From: Persicitalea jodogahamensis
GTDB taxonomy: Bacteria > Bacteroidota > Bacteroidia > Cytophagales > Spirosomataceae
DNA: 64,000 nucleotides
Assembly (NCBI RefSeq): GCF_014651615.1
Contig: NZ_BMXF01000001.1
Location: 1,707,731 to 1,771,730, forward strand
Direction: 5' to 3'
Each line of letters starts with the position of its first letter. Position 1 is the stretch's first letter. The position numbers and the translations under genes are program-made. The notes beneath the pieces are model-generated. The model saw only the letters and a program-made list of their open reading frames with translations. It was not told the origin of the DNA and did no database searches. Below are positions 8,190 through 16,736 of the stretch, one piece after another.

Positions 8190-10961
8190 TCAATCTGCTC
8201 CTCCAACCGTAGTGCCGGTGGAATATAGCGCGTTGAAAACCAGTTTCAACGTACCGTGCGACTGCGCCCGGAAGGTAATCTCCGGTCCGAAGGCGTATAG
8301 CTTACCCGCGCCGACCTTGGCCTCGAAGCCTGTCACACCCCCTTGAAGGTAGGACTGCCCCCAGGCCCAGCCGCTTCGGAGTGGTGTGGCGGTGTCGAAC
8401 CAGAGAATAGGCTTGATGTCGCCTCTGGCCAGGGCGTCCGGTGCAACGTCGAAGACAGGACTATTCTCGAAATACACATCCGCCTGGGACGGCATCCCCC
8501 AACTGATAGCACGCGTAGAATCCACACTCACGCGTAGAATACTGCCGGGAATGTAGTACTTCTCGCTCGGAAGGCGGGTTTCTTTGCCGTCGCTATTGAT
8601 CTCCACCAATTTGTTCCGCACGGGTAGTTTCAGGTGGTAAGCCAGGTTGGTGCTGCTGCCGATAGTCAGGACCGTGCCGCCTGCTTCCAGGAATTTTTTC
8701 AGCTCGGTGATCGTGGTATCCACCGAAATCCTGCCCAGTTGGTCGCGGTATTCTTTGGGAATATCATTCGCCTTGGGCATCCTCTGACTCCGATAACGCC
8801 CGGTTTCTCCGCCTGGTGGTGCGGGAATAGCGCTCGTCACAAACAGAAGTACATCGAATTTCTTACGCAGATCACCCGCATCAAGGGTAGGGGCGTAAAC
8901 TACCTCTACCGGAAAGTGAAACTGCTCGCTCAGCCAGCGAACCCAGCCCGAAGGCATGGAACCTCCGTAGTTATCCCACAGCCCTACGCGCAGCGGTTCG
9001 ACTTTCACCATCGGGACGGTGGGGCGCTGCTTGACCCCCTGTACATGTATACCGAGATCGTTAGAGACTTTTCCCAGCATGGCTTTAGCTTGCTCGCCCG
9101 CCGGTACAAAGAAAGTACCCAGTGCCAAATCCGAAGGTTCGGTGGTACGGAAAACGTCTACATTGGCTTTGAGCAGGTCGTTGACCGCCGTGAAAGAATC
9201 ATTGGTTTCAGGGTTGAGCAAGTAACCGGCCAGGGGGTTGACGGCCTCGAAAGTACCCGCCGGATGCTGCAACTCGCCGTAGGGAATCGGCTGGAAGGGG
9301 CCTTTGAGGTCATTCAGAATGCGATCGAATTGAACGCCCATCTGATAGGCCAGTGTCCAACCCGCTGCGTCGTATGGTCGCACGGGCGGACCACCGGGGT
9401 ACTGGAAATCGTTGGGATGGTCCTGCGGCTCGAACATGTCCAGCACGTGCGGCCGGAAAGCCTGGGCGGTCATGACTACGTAAGAGCCTTTGGGGTATTT
9501 TTTCTTATCTACTGTAAAATCAGCCGTAGCGCGATGAACCTGCACGCCCGACTTGATAAGTGCATTGACGAATTTGGTTGCCGTGGGAAAATCGGACTGA
9601 CTGGCAGACAGAATGTAGGCGCGCGGGTCACGAAGGGCAGGATCGGTCATTACCGAGTCGTAGAAGGCTTCGGTTAGCTTGAGTTTGCTGTTCTTTTTCT
9701 TGGCTTCTGCATAACTCTCCTCTATTTCTTTAATTCGCTTGGGCGAAAGCGCCCAATAGTCGCGCTGACCACGCTCGATGGCATTCTTTCCCATACGATA
9801 CGCGTTGAAAAGCAATTCGTCGCGCATTCGGGAAGCGTGATTCAAAACGGCATAATTGAGTGAAACCGAGTAGTCGATCGACTGGCGGAAATGCCACACC
9901 TGGGGTGCGATCGGAAAAGTTTGGGAGCCGTTGGGAATAAGACGGTGAGGTACCAGCGGAATCGTATCGGGGGTGGGGCTACCGATGATTTCGGTCAGGA
10001 TACCGATCATGTTGTGGAAATAGGGCGCTGTACGCAGACCGCCGTTCCACCAGGTGGAGTATACGGAGCCCGCCCGCTGCGTGTAGCCAGGTTTGTTCTC
10101 GGCGTTCAGCCGGGAGTTCATAGCGGCGCCCACGGCATCGAGACTGGTGATTATCAGCGGGTCATATACGTAGTTGAATGGGTCCCGGTAAGGCGGTCCG
10201 GCTACCACGGTGCCCGCCGGACCCGATTGGTGATGGTTGTACACGATCTGCGGAATCCACTCTACATACAATTGCCTGCCTATATTCCATGATTCGCTCA
10301 TATTCATCATGAAAAAATCGCGGTTGTTATCGTGGCCGATATACTTCTGGTAAAGCCGGGGCAAGAAGTCTGTGCTTTTTTTCTCGTCTTTCTTTTCCCG
10401 CATGTACCAGTCGCTGACCAACTCTTGTCCATCAGGGTTGGCGTGGGCCATAAGAATAATCACATCGTCCAGAATCCGCTTAGTTTCAGCATCCTGACGA
10501 CTTACAAGCTGGTAAGCAGTTTCGATTAGTTGGTGCGCCCCCACGGTTTCAGTAGCATGCAGTCCACCGTCAATCCAGACCACCGCCTTGCCTGCTTTCG
10601 CCTGGGCGCGGGCTTGTTCATCTGTCAGGCCCTCAGCGCGTGCCAGTTGCTGCGAAATCGCCTTGTACTTGGCAAGATCTTTTAAGTTCTCCGGCGACGA
10701 AACGACAAGCATGTATTGATGACGTCCTTCTTCGGTAAGTCCCATATCCACCAAATTGGCCCGGGGGGAGGCGGCGGCAAGTTTTTTGAAATATGTTTCC
10801 GTTTGGGTATAGGTGGCCAGATGGTAGTCATCGCCAATGGTGAACCCAAAATGCTCCTTGGGGGTTGGAATCTTCTGACCGAAGGTTGAAGACAGATTTA
10901 TGACAAAAAGAGCCATTGTCAGAAACCAAAGACTCGAAATTCTCGTATAGATTGTATCCAT
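8190..10961 (-). CDS. Secreted M14-family zinc carboxypeptidase, large form
   Basis: 923 aa with an N-terminal signal peptide (cleavage near TFGQK). The peptidase domain occupies about residues 40-400. The zinc site is the HATE motif (His135, Glu138) with the third ligand in YNHHQSG (about His243/244). NPDG (176-179) and HDNNRDFF (about 210-217) supply the substrate-binding Asn/Arg residues. The C-terminal 500 residues form a long extra region, partly resembling a GATase-like fold (LLFVTSAIP, then an internal AGGTVLTIGSS), as seen in other large Bacteroidota M14 peptidases. It probably degrades extracellular peptides or glycopeptides. It is not a T9SS substrate by C-terminal inspection. It is the first gene of a possible two-gene unit with the sialidase-like protein. 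Confidence 0.88.
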   Translation of the reverse strand: MDTIYTRISSLWFLTMALFVINLSSTFGQKIPTPKEHFGFTIGDDYHLATYTQTETYFKKLAAASPRANLVDMGLTEEGRHQYMLVVSSPENLKDLAKYKAISQQLARAEGLTDEQARAQAKAGKAVVWIDGGLHATETVGAHQLIETAYQLVSRQDAETKRILDDVIILMAHANPDGQELVSDWYMREKKDEKKSTDFLPRLYQKYIGHDNNRDFFMMNMSESWNIGRQLYVEWIPQIVYNHHQSGPAGTVVAGPPYRDPFNYVYDPLIITSLDAVGAAMNSRLNAENKPGYTQRAGSVYSTWWNGGLRTAPYFHNMIGILTEIIGSPTPDTIPLVPHRLIPNGSQTFPIAPQVWHFRQSIDYSVSLNYAVLNHASRMRDELLFNAYRMGKNAIERGQRDYWALSPKRIKEIEESYAEAKKKNSKLKLTEAFYDSVMTDPALRDPRAYILSASQSDFPTATKFVNALIKSGVQVHRATADFTVDKKKYPKGSYVVMTAQAFRPHVLDMFEPQDHPNDFQYPGGPPVRPYDAAGWTLAYQMGVQFDRILNDLKGPFQPIPYGELQHPAGTFEAVNPLAGYLLNPETNDSFTAVNDLLKANVDVFRTTEPSDLALGTFFVPAGEQAKAMLGKVSNDLGIHVQGVKQRPTVPMVKVEPLRVGLWDNYGGSMPSGWVRWLSEQFHFPVEVVYAPTLDAGDLRKKFDVLLFVTSAIPAPPGGETGRYRSQRMPKANDIPKEYRDQLGRISVDTTITELKKFLEAGGTVLTIGSSTNLAYHLKLPVRNKLVEINSDGKETRLPSEKYYIPGSILRVSVDSTRAISWGMPSQADVYFENSPVFDVAPDALARGDIKPILWFDTATPLRSGWAWGQSYLQGGVTGFEAKVGAGKLYAFGPEITFRAQSHGTLKLVFNALYSTGTTVGGAD

Positions 10962-10998
10962 TCCCTTTTTTTAAAAAATTTTAGAATTGTCAAACGAA

Positions 10999-11006
10999 CA
11001 AATATA
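10999..11006 (-). promoter_or_regulatory. Candidate -7 promoter element TATATTTG for the M14 peptidase
   Basis: Exact match to TAnnTTTG reading on the minus strand, 38 bp upstream of the ATG at 10961. A TTTG at 11024-11021 is spaced by 14 nt, shorter than usual, so only the -7 element is proposed. Confidence 0.4.
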
Positions 11007-11095
11007 ACAAAAGCTGTAGTCAAACCGTGGATCACTTTTCGACACGCATAAAAGTAGGTAATCGAAAAAATATTCTTTGATTTTATCGGCGTTGA

Positions 11096-11128
11096 TTTGT
11101 TTTTAAATTTTTTTATTGTGTACCTTTC
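11096..11128 (+). promoter_or_regulatory. Candidate promoter (TTTG-N21-TACCTTTC) for the EPS regulator
   Basis: A -33-like TTTG (11096-11099) and a seven-of-eight match to TAnnTTTG (TACCTTTC, 11121-11128) are separated by 21 nt, within the normal range. Transcription from here would give a leader of roughly 210 nt before ATG 11344. Confidence 0.4.
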
Positions 11129-11308
11129 CTTTGTTTTTCACCTAAAAATCCCAACGATATAAAGAAAATCCTAAATTTTAACGTTTAATAATTAACTTGC
11201 ACTGTTTCCTGAGAAACTGGAAATCAGTAAGTCCACCCTCATGAAATTTTGAATCCAATCAGGTTCGAGCCGACTACCAACCGGCAACTGGTCCGATCAG
11301 AGTTTCAA

Positions 11309-11324
11309 ATCAGCCCAGGCTGAT
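11309..11324. promoter_or_regulatory. Interrupted palindrome ATCAGCC-CA-GGCTGAT upstream of the receiver gene
   Basis: Perfect 7-bp arms with a 2-bp centre, 19 bp before the ATG at 11344. The 2-nt centre is too tight for a stable RNA hairpin loop, so a dimeric DNA-binding protein site is the more likely reading if it is functional. Confidence 0.3.
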
Positions 11325-11343
11325 AATCAACGTTAGATCCAAT

Positions 11344-11742
11344 ATGTTTCGTAAGGCCGAAAAGCGTGTGATCCTGATTATGGACGACGCACCCGGAATT
11401 CAAAAAATTTTATCAGTCCACTTGCAAAAGGACTATGAGCTCGTTTTAAAAAACGATGGAATGGAGGGTATGGAGTGGCTTGACGAAGGCCACTCGGTAG
11501 ATTTGATACTCGCTGATTTGAAAATGCCCAATCTGGATGGGAAAGAATTTTTGCAGATTATTCGTTCAAGCAACTTTTATAAAGACATTCCCGTGATCAT
11601 ACTTTCGGCCGAGAGCGAAAGCGGTGAACGAATCGATTGCTTGAACAAAGGAGCGGATGATTTTATTGAAAAACCATTCAATCCGGCGGAAGTTCTGGCC
11701 AAAATTCAAGTAATACTACGTAGGTACAAAGGATCTGCGTGA
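11344..11742 (+). CDS. Receiver-only response regulator
   Basis: 132 aa, a single REC domain without output domain. The acidic pair is Asp14-Asp15 (LIMDDAPG), the phosphoacceptor Asp58 (LILADLKMP), the switch Ser88 (IILSAES) and the conserved Lys110 (FIEKPF). All key residues are present, so it should be phosphorylatable. It heads the exopolysaccharide locus and is followed 113 bp later by a sugar transferase that carries its own degenerate receiver domain. It may signal by protein-protein contact rather than by DNA binding. The hybrid kinase at 22482-25106 with an HPt-like tail is a plausible phosphodonor (inference). Confidence 0.88.
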   Translation: MFRKAEKRVILIMDDAPGIQKILSVHLQKDYELVLKNDGMEGMEWLDEGHSVDLILADLKMPNLDGKEFLQIIRSSNFYKDIPVIILSAESESGERIDCLNKGADDFIEKPFNPAEVLAKIQVILRRYKGSA

Positions 11743-11855
11743 CTTTTTGAACAGTTTAAAGTCATTCATTAAAGAGCGGAATGAATTCCACCCGAATGGC
11801 TGAAGAGGGCCTTCCTAAAAGAAGGCTAACAAAGTAAACAACACACACACTAATA

Positions 11856-13139
11856 ATGCAACCTAACCAAAAGAATGGCCCGTTCGGGCCGGACAGAGGC
11901 ATCACTGTATCCGGTGATGCGGGCTCCCCCAGGGTGAGCCCCGAAGAATCCAAACAACTTTTTAACGTAGATGCGCTGTGCCGCGTCGTCCTGCTGGGTA
12001 CCTGCCCAGAACAGCATTCGTCTTTCTCAAGACGTTTTTCCGGCTCATTGGATATCAAAAGCTTCACCAATGGCGAAAAACTACTTGATGCCCTGGCGGC
12101 AGGTTATCCTGCTGATGCCATAGTGGCTAGTACCGAAGGCGAAGGGTGGGAAGTATTGAAAACGATTCGTTCGAATGCCAAGCTTTCCCATATTCCGGTC
12201 ATTATGCTGGCGAAGGAACTTTCTCCGGACGTAATTCAGCAGGCCAGACTTCAAAGGGCCGACGACGTTTTCGACGAGGATTTTACAGAAGGAGATCTGG
12301 TGATGAGACTACAATTCCTTTTGCGCAAAAAATGGTACGCTACTGATTTTGCTTCACCCATGGCCCGCCATTTTAAAGCCAGGACTCCCTTCTGGAAGCG
12401 CATCAGCGATGTGTTTCTGGTCAGTATTGCACTGCTTCTTTTATCTCCTGTTTTTTTGTTGGTATCCCTGGCCATCATGATCGATTCCAAGGGGCCGGTT
12501 TTCTATAAGTCGAAGAGGGCCGGAAGCGGTTTTAAAGTATTTGACCTGTACAAATTCCGCACGATGCGGAAGGATTCCGATAAGTTGGTCAAAAGTATGG
12601 CTGCTCAGAATATGTACGATCAGGCCTCATCTCCCGTCATGGAGGACAGTTCGTCCGAGCTTTGCGCAAATTGCCGCTCAAAAAACTTAGGAGTTTGTCA
12701 GCAGAAACTGTTTTTCGATGGTCAGGAAGTTTGTGAGCGCACCTATCAGTTTGAAAAAAACCGTAAAGCGGCATTTGTTAAATTCCAGGATGACCCCAGA
12801 ATCACAAGAGTAGGGCACTTCATTAGAAACACCAGCCTAGATGAATTGCCTCAGCTGGTCAATATCCTGCGGGGGGATATGTCGCTGGTCGGGAATCGCC
12901 CATTACCAATTTATGAAGCCGAGAAGTTGACTACTGACGAGAAGATTGCCAGGTTTGCGGGACCAGCTGGCCTGACGGGTTACTGGCAGGTAACGAAACG
13001 TGGAAAAGGGCAAGCCGAGATGACGGAGAAAGAGAGAATTGAGATGGATATTTATTATGCCAAAAATTTCTCCTTCTGGCTTGATTTCAAAATCATGCTT
13101 AAGACTTTCCCCGCCTTGGTTCAGTCGGCCAACGTTTAA
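11856..13139 (+). CDS. Initiating sugar-phosphate transferase (polyprenyl-phosphate type) with N-terminal pseudo-receiver and Cys-rich insert
   Basis: 427 aa. The C-terminal half is a bacterial sugar transferase domain that starts repeat-unit assembly on undecaprenyl phosphate at the inner membrane. It shows the re-entrant hydrophobic helix (about 181-208), KFRTMR (234-239), DPRITRVG, the SLDELPQ and GDMSLVGNRPLP motifs and GLTGYWQV. Residues 42-157 look like a receiver fold (IPVIMLAKE is the beta-4 region), but the phospho-Asp position is replaced (DAIVAST), so it is a pseudo-receiver. Between the KFRTMR and DPRITR motifs is a long insert with Cys270, Cys273, Cys281 and Cys293, which could bind a metal. 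It is followed by a strong terminator. Confidence 0.9.
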   Translation: MQPNQKNGPFGPDRGITVSGDAGSPRVSPEESKQLFNVDALCRVVLLGTCPEQHSSFSRRFSGSLDIKSFTNGEKLLDALAAGYPADAIVASTEGEGWEVLKTIRSNAKLSHIPVIMLAKELSPDVIQQARLQRADDVFDEDFTEGDLVMRLQFLLRKKWYATDFASPMARHFKARTPFWKRISDVFLVSIALLLLSPVFLLVSLAIMIDSKGPVFYKSKRAGSGFKVFDLYKFRTMRKDSDKLVKSMAAQNMYDQASSPVMEDSSSELCANCRSKNLGVCQQKLFFDGQEVCERTYQFEKNRKAAFVKFQDDPRITRVGHFIRNTSLDELPQLVNILRGDMSLVGNRPLPIYEAEKLTTDEKIARFAGPAGLTGYWQVTKRGKGQAEMTEKERIEMDIYYAKNFSFWLDFKIMLKTFPALVQSANV

Positions 13140-13206
13140 GAATCATTTCAACCAACATTGACCCAGGTACATTGGCCAGCTTTATCGGTCTTCATCCCCT
13201 GGGCCG

Positions 13207-13243
13207 GATTCCCGATTACGACCGAGTAGTCGGGAATCTTTTT
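13207..13243 (+). terminator. Intrinsic terminator after the sugar transferase
   Basis: GATTCCCGATTAC (13207-13219) pairs with GTAGTCGGGAATC (13226-13238) with one G-U pair around the loop GACCGA, followed by TTTTTG. It lies 68 bp after the stop at 13139 and separates the regulator/sugar-transferase unit from the export and polymerisation genes. Confidence 0.9.
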
Positions 13244-13813
13244 GATTGATAGACCTCAGGCACTTTACTCGCCTTATTATGTTAAATGGGTTATACAGGC
13301 AATTGGAAAGGCATAATTCAATTGTGTTTATGATTAGCAAAATATACTGCCATGCCTTCGATAAAAAATGTGCATAGGACGGCACAGGCGATTCCAATCG
13401 GGTAATATGACCTTTTGCGTCAGATTTGCATTTATTCAGGTGATAATCGGATCGATAATTGCTTACTTATTGTCAAACTTGAAACATTTTCTAGTTTGCT
13501 TTTCGCCCGCCCCAAATTTGCTGTTCTCAAAGTCTTCGGCGCTACTTTTTTGTAGTGACATAATCCTTAAAGAGAGCAGCACATTCTCCTAATACTCACT
13601 GCGGAAGCATTCCGGATTGTAGTGGAATAGATGAAAACCCAAAATAAGACCATAAATGGGATTGGTGACAGGAAGGGAAATAGTATCCAGAAGTTGAATT
13701 TCTTTGGTTCTGGAATGTAGAAAACCTTTTCTTTGGGCTTAAATTCAAACAGAGAAAGTTATAAGATTAAAATCCGAATCACCGATATATTGTGATCACA
13801 CCTAATTAACCTA
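13244..13813. other. Long intergenic region upstream of the EPS export operon
   Basis: About 570 bp, AT-rich, with only weak unsupported ORFs. No exact TAnnTTTG element was found. A perfect 10-bp palindrome TGTGATCACA lies at 13791-13800, 13 bp before the ATG at 13814. The region probably holds the promoter and regulatory leader of the OEP-Wzc-GT-Wzy group. Confidence 0.4.
13791..13800. promoter_or_regulatory. Palindrome TGTGATCACA close to the EPS export operon start
   Basis: Perfect 10-bp palindrome. The half-site TGTGA is the recognition half of CRP/FNR-family sites, but here the halves abut with no 6-bp spacer, so a standard CRP site is unlikely. It could be an operator or chance. Confidence 0.25.
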
Positions 13814-14557
13814 TTGATGATTTCGCTTTTACCTTCTGTATTCAACGCAAATAATAGAGGTCCAGGCAGCATATGTAACGTAAGAATCTCCGTTTGTTTG
13901 GCATTATTATTGCTTTTGAACAACTTGCCCGCTGCTGGTCAGGATGAAATTGATATTCAGGATGAAATCTCCTATCCACTATTGGAAAGGTTGATTGTGA
14001 TTGCCAAAGCTAACTACCCCACCAAAAAGGCGTTCGACACTAAAGTCGAGATTGCCGAAAAGGGGATGAAACAGGCGCGCCTGTCGTATTTCGACATCTT
14101 TTCCTTCTCGTATCTGCTTACTCCCTTCGGCAGTTCGCAGGCCATTAATCCCAATCAGTTGAGCGGTTACCAATTCGGCTTTTTTGTCAACATCGGTAGC
14201 TTACTTCAGAAACCAACGCAGGTCAAACAGGCAAACGACTTGCTTCAGGTGGCAGACTTTGAAAAAAACGCGTACTTGTTGAGCCTGGAAGCCGAAGTGA
14301 GGCAAAGGTATTTTGAATACGCCAAAACCAAAGCCTTGTACCGTGCCGTATCGAAGTCATTCCTCGACACGCAGAGTTTGGCTGAAGATACTAAGTATCG
14401 TTACGAGCGCGGTGAGATTACCTTTGATCTCTACAACCGGGCTCTGCTGGAAAGGGCAACTCAACAGCAAAGCAAAATAACCATGGCGGCCAACATCCTG
14501 ATTGCGAAAAGCAGATTGGAAGAACTGCTGGGCAAGAAACTGGAAGAGATTCGATGA
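13814..14557 (+). CDS. TolC-like outer membrane efflux-type protein, half-length
   Basis: 247 aa with a signal peptide (hydrophobic VCLALLLLLNNLPAAGQ). The region after residue 60 is alpha-helical and OEP-like (YPTKKAFDTKVEIAEKG, then helical repeats with RYERGEITFDLYNRALLERATQQ), as in TolC-family coiled hairpins, but only about one OEP repeat is present compared with the two (about 420 aa) of full TolC. In Bacteroidota EPS clusters such short OEP-like proteins occur beside Wzc-like genes and may take a periplasmic or outer-membrane channel role. It overlaps the next gene by 4 nt (ATGA), which indicates translational coupling with the chain-length protein. Confidence 0.72.
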   Translation: MMISLLPSVFNANNRGPGSICNVRISVCLALLLLLNNLPAAGQDEIDIQDEISYPLLERLIVIAKANYPTKKAFDTKVEIAEKGMKQARLSYFDIFSFSYLLTPFGSSQAINPNQLSGYQFGFFVNIGSLLQKPTQVKQANDLLQVADFEKNAYLLSLEAEVRQRYFEYAKTKALYRAVSKSFLDTQSLAEDTKYRYERGEITFDLYNRALLERATQQQSKITMAANILIAKSRLEELLGKKLEEIR

Positions 14558-16734
14558 ACGAAATAAGCCACTTTCTAAAATTCCTGAGAAGGAGACTTTC
14601 TTTCCTAGTGGTCATCCCGCTTGTGGCGATGATTGTATGCTATTTTCTTATTCGGCGGTTACCCGACACCTATATTTCACGAGGGCGTATCGCGACGGGC
14701 ATTGTCGATAAAACTAGTCAGCTTGTCTCCAATAAGATGCAAGTGCAGGAGTCGGAAATTGTCCAGAGTTTCGACAACCTGGTCCAGATGATGCGTATGA
14801 AAAAGATCATGGATCGGGTGTCTCATCGATTACTGATACACGACCTGACGGTACCCAAGGATTCTGTCTTTCTACCTCCGTCGGAAAAACTGGAAAACCT
14901 GAGCGCCACGACCAAGCAAAGGATAGCGAATATGCTCCGGCAGAGAGAGGATTCTTTGCCCGACCCTGTACCGGACAAGCTATCCGAGGCGAGAATGAAG
15001 GCCGTGAAGGACATTCTCGAAAGTATGGAATACGACGAGAACTCGCTGTTGGAAAGGCTCAATATTTATCGCCTTGCCACGAGTGACTACCTTGAAGTGG
15101 AGTTTGAGGCAGAAAACCCCCGGCTGACAGCATTCGTCGTGAATACCCATATTTCCAATTTTAAGGAAATGTACACACAGCGGTTGCTGGAAAGCAGCAA
15201 TCGGTCCTTAGAGTTCCTGGACGATCTGGTGCTGCGGAAGCGCGACGCTCTTAACGAACGCATGGATGCCCTCAAGAACTACAAGATTAGAAACAATGTA
15301 CTCAATCTGGATGAGCAGGCCAGAGGCTTGTACGCACAAATTCTTGACTTTGAGACTCGTCGTGAGGTAGCTAAGAAGGACGTGGTTGCGTATCGGGCAG
15401 CCCTGAAGAATATTGATCAACGTTTCGATCCGAAAGATCGCCGCTTTGTGGAAAGTGCTCTTTCTGACGCTAATCAGCGCATCACGCGAACCCGCAATGA
15501 ACTTCAGAGTGCCAATGATCAATATATAAGAAGTAATTTTTCACCCGGCGCGAAGGCAAAGGTTGATTCATTACAGGAAATTCTTAGTCAACAGATCCGT
15601 ATTGCCTCCGACGAGCCGATTTACAGTCCGCAGTCGGCAAAAGCTGACCTGGTCAGCCGAAAACTGGAGCTCGAGATTGCCATGGAACTGGCTCAAAGTA
15701 GCATTGCTTCCATTGATGCCCAAGTGAACAGACTCGATGAGAAATACAGTGGAATGGTTCCGGATGAGGCTAGTATTCAGCAATTAGAAGCGAGTATAGA
15801 GATTGCAAGTAAGGAGTATAGCGATGCGCTCCAGCGGTATAATGATGCCCGGTTGGAATCATATTCCCCCCTCACACTGACGATTGTGGAATGGGCCACC
15901 CTTGGGGAGCGACAGCCGTCCAAGAAAATTATTCTGCTTCTGGTAGCAGGGGTAGCTGCATTTTTACTTTGTCTTCTCGCTTTCTCACTCACCTATTTTC
16001 TGGACTTTTCTGTGAGAACCACGGCGCAATTGGCTGATGCCACAGGTTTGCCCGTACTGGGGCGAATCAACCGAATCTCTGATAACGGAGCACTTCGGGG
16101 GTTTGATGAGCTGGAGGCAAGTGACGAGTCTACCTTACTGTTTAAGGATTTGGTGCGTTCGATCCGGTACGAAATAGATGAAGAAGTAGCTAATCCGAAA
16201 ATCGTTGCCGTTAGCAGCCTGCACGACCATGCGGGAAAGACCGACCTGACCTACGGTTTAGCGTGGGCTTACGCCCGCATAAACCAACGGGTACTTGTTG
16301 TCGATGGTAATTTCAGTCAGCCCACGATCAGCAGTCAGGCCAAGGCCAAAGCGGAATTGGGAGATTTTTTTACCCGTCAGGATTCCTATCTTTACCCGGA
16401 TAGCGTGGATTTTCTTTCTACCGTCGGCGGTGATATGTCTTTACTGGAAATTGCCGATGAACGGACATTGCGGGAGAAATTTGCCCATTTGAAGGAACAG
16501 TATGACGTAGTGCTAATCGAAACGCCGGCGCTCACCACTACCAACCAGGCCAAAGAATGGATGTTGTTTGCGGATCGGATCGTGGTAGTTTTCAGGTATG
16601 GTAGGGCGTTTATGGAAGATGATAAGAGTAAACTCGAGTACCTCAGAAGCCGGAATGGGCAATTGTCCGGTTGGATACTGACCGGAACGGACAATGAAAT
16701 AGAACCCATGGGAAGAGTCCTGAAGAAAATCTGA
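14554..16734 (+). CDS. Wzc/GumC-like polysaccharide copolymerase with degenerate tyrosine-kinase domain
   Basis: 726 aa. Wzz-type domain: TM1 about residues 17-35, a long periplasmic coiled coil (about 200-430), TM2 about 457-482. The cytoplasmic part (about 525-726) has the BY-kinase/ParA-like fold, but its motifs are eroded. The P-loop region reads SSLHDHAGKTDL rather than the usual GEGKS form, the second Walker motif VLVVDGNFSQP lacks the second Asp, and Walker B reads VVLIETPAL with Glu for Asp. There is no C-terminal tyrosine cluster. It probably controls chain length and export structurally, with weak or no kinase activity. Coupled to the OEP gene and followed after 2 bp by a GT2 gene. 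Confidence 0.85.
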   Translation: MNEISHFLKFLRRRLSFLVVIPLVAMIVCYFLIRRLPDTYISRGRIATGIVDKTSQLVSNKMQVQESEIVQSFDNLVQMMRMKKIMDRVSHRLLIHDLTVPKDSVFLPPSEKLENLSATTKQRIANMLRQREDSLPDPVPDKLSEARMKAVKDILESMEYDENSLLERLNIYRLATSDYLEVEFEAENPRLTAFVVNTHISNFKEMYTQRLLESSNRSLEFLDDLVLRKRDALNERMDALKNYKIRNNVLNLDEQARGLYAQILDFETRREVAKKDVVAYRAALKNIDQRFDPKDRRFVESALSDANQRITRTRNELQSANDQYIRSNFSPGAKAKVDSLQEILSQQIRIASDEPIYSPQSAKADLVSRKLELEIAMELAQSSIASIDAQVNRLDEKYSGMVPDEASIQQLEASIEIASKEYSDALQRYNDARLESYSPLTLTIVEWATLGERQPSKKIILLLVAGVAAFLLCLLAFSLTYFLDFSVRTTAQLADATGLPVLGRINRISDNGALRGFDELEASDESTLLFKDLVRSIRYEIDEEVANPKIVAVSSLHDHAGKTDLTYGLAWAYARINQRVLVVDGNFSQPTISSQAKAKAELGDFFTRQDSYLYPDSVDFLSTVGGDMSLLEIADERTLREKFAHLKEQYDVVLIETPALTTTNQAKEWMLFADRIVVVFRYGRAFMEDDKSKLEYLRSRNGQLSGWILTGTDNEIEPMGRVLKKI

Positions 16735-16736
16735 CG

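Larger units (their letters stand above)
10962..11343. other. Divergent intergenic region with promoters for the M14 gene and the EPS locus
   Basis: AT-rich, 382 bp, no credible ORF. On the minus strand TATATTTG (11006-10999) lies 38 bp from the M14 ATG; the nearest TTTG is only 14 nt further upstream, so the -33 element is doubtful. On the plus strand TTTG (11096-11099), 21 nt, then TACCTTTC (11121-11128) gives a near-consensus promoter for the receiver gene at 11344 and implies a leader of about 200 nt. The leader contains an interrupted palindrome at 11309-11324. Confidence 0.5.

Noticed and set aside
8634-9677. 347-codon plus-strand ORF
   Set aside because: It lies entirely antisense to the M14 peptidase, whose motifs and signal peptide are clear; this is a shadow frame in GC-rich coding DNA.
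11255-11280. TTCGAGC stretch resembling a tRNA T-loop (around 11264)
   Set aside because: The flanking bases do not form a 5-bp T-stem, and no acceptor, D or anticodon arms fit upstream, so it is not a tRNA.
13182-13592. Two short ORFs (71 and 74 codons) in the gap after the sugar transferase
   Set aside because: The first runs antisense through the terminator hairpin, the second has no features; composition looks intergenic.
13791-13800. CRP-type binding site (TGTGATCACA)
   Set aside because: The two TGTGA halves abut instead of being separated by six bases, so a standard CRP site is not supported; kept only as a palindrome.
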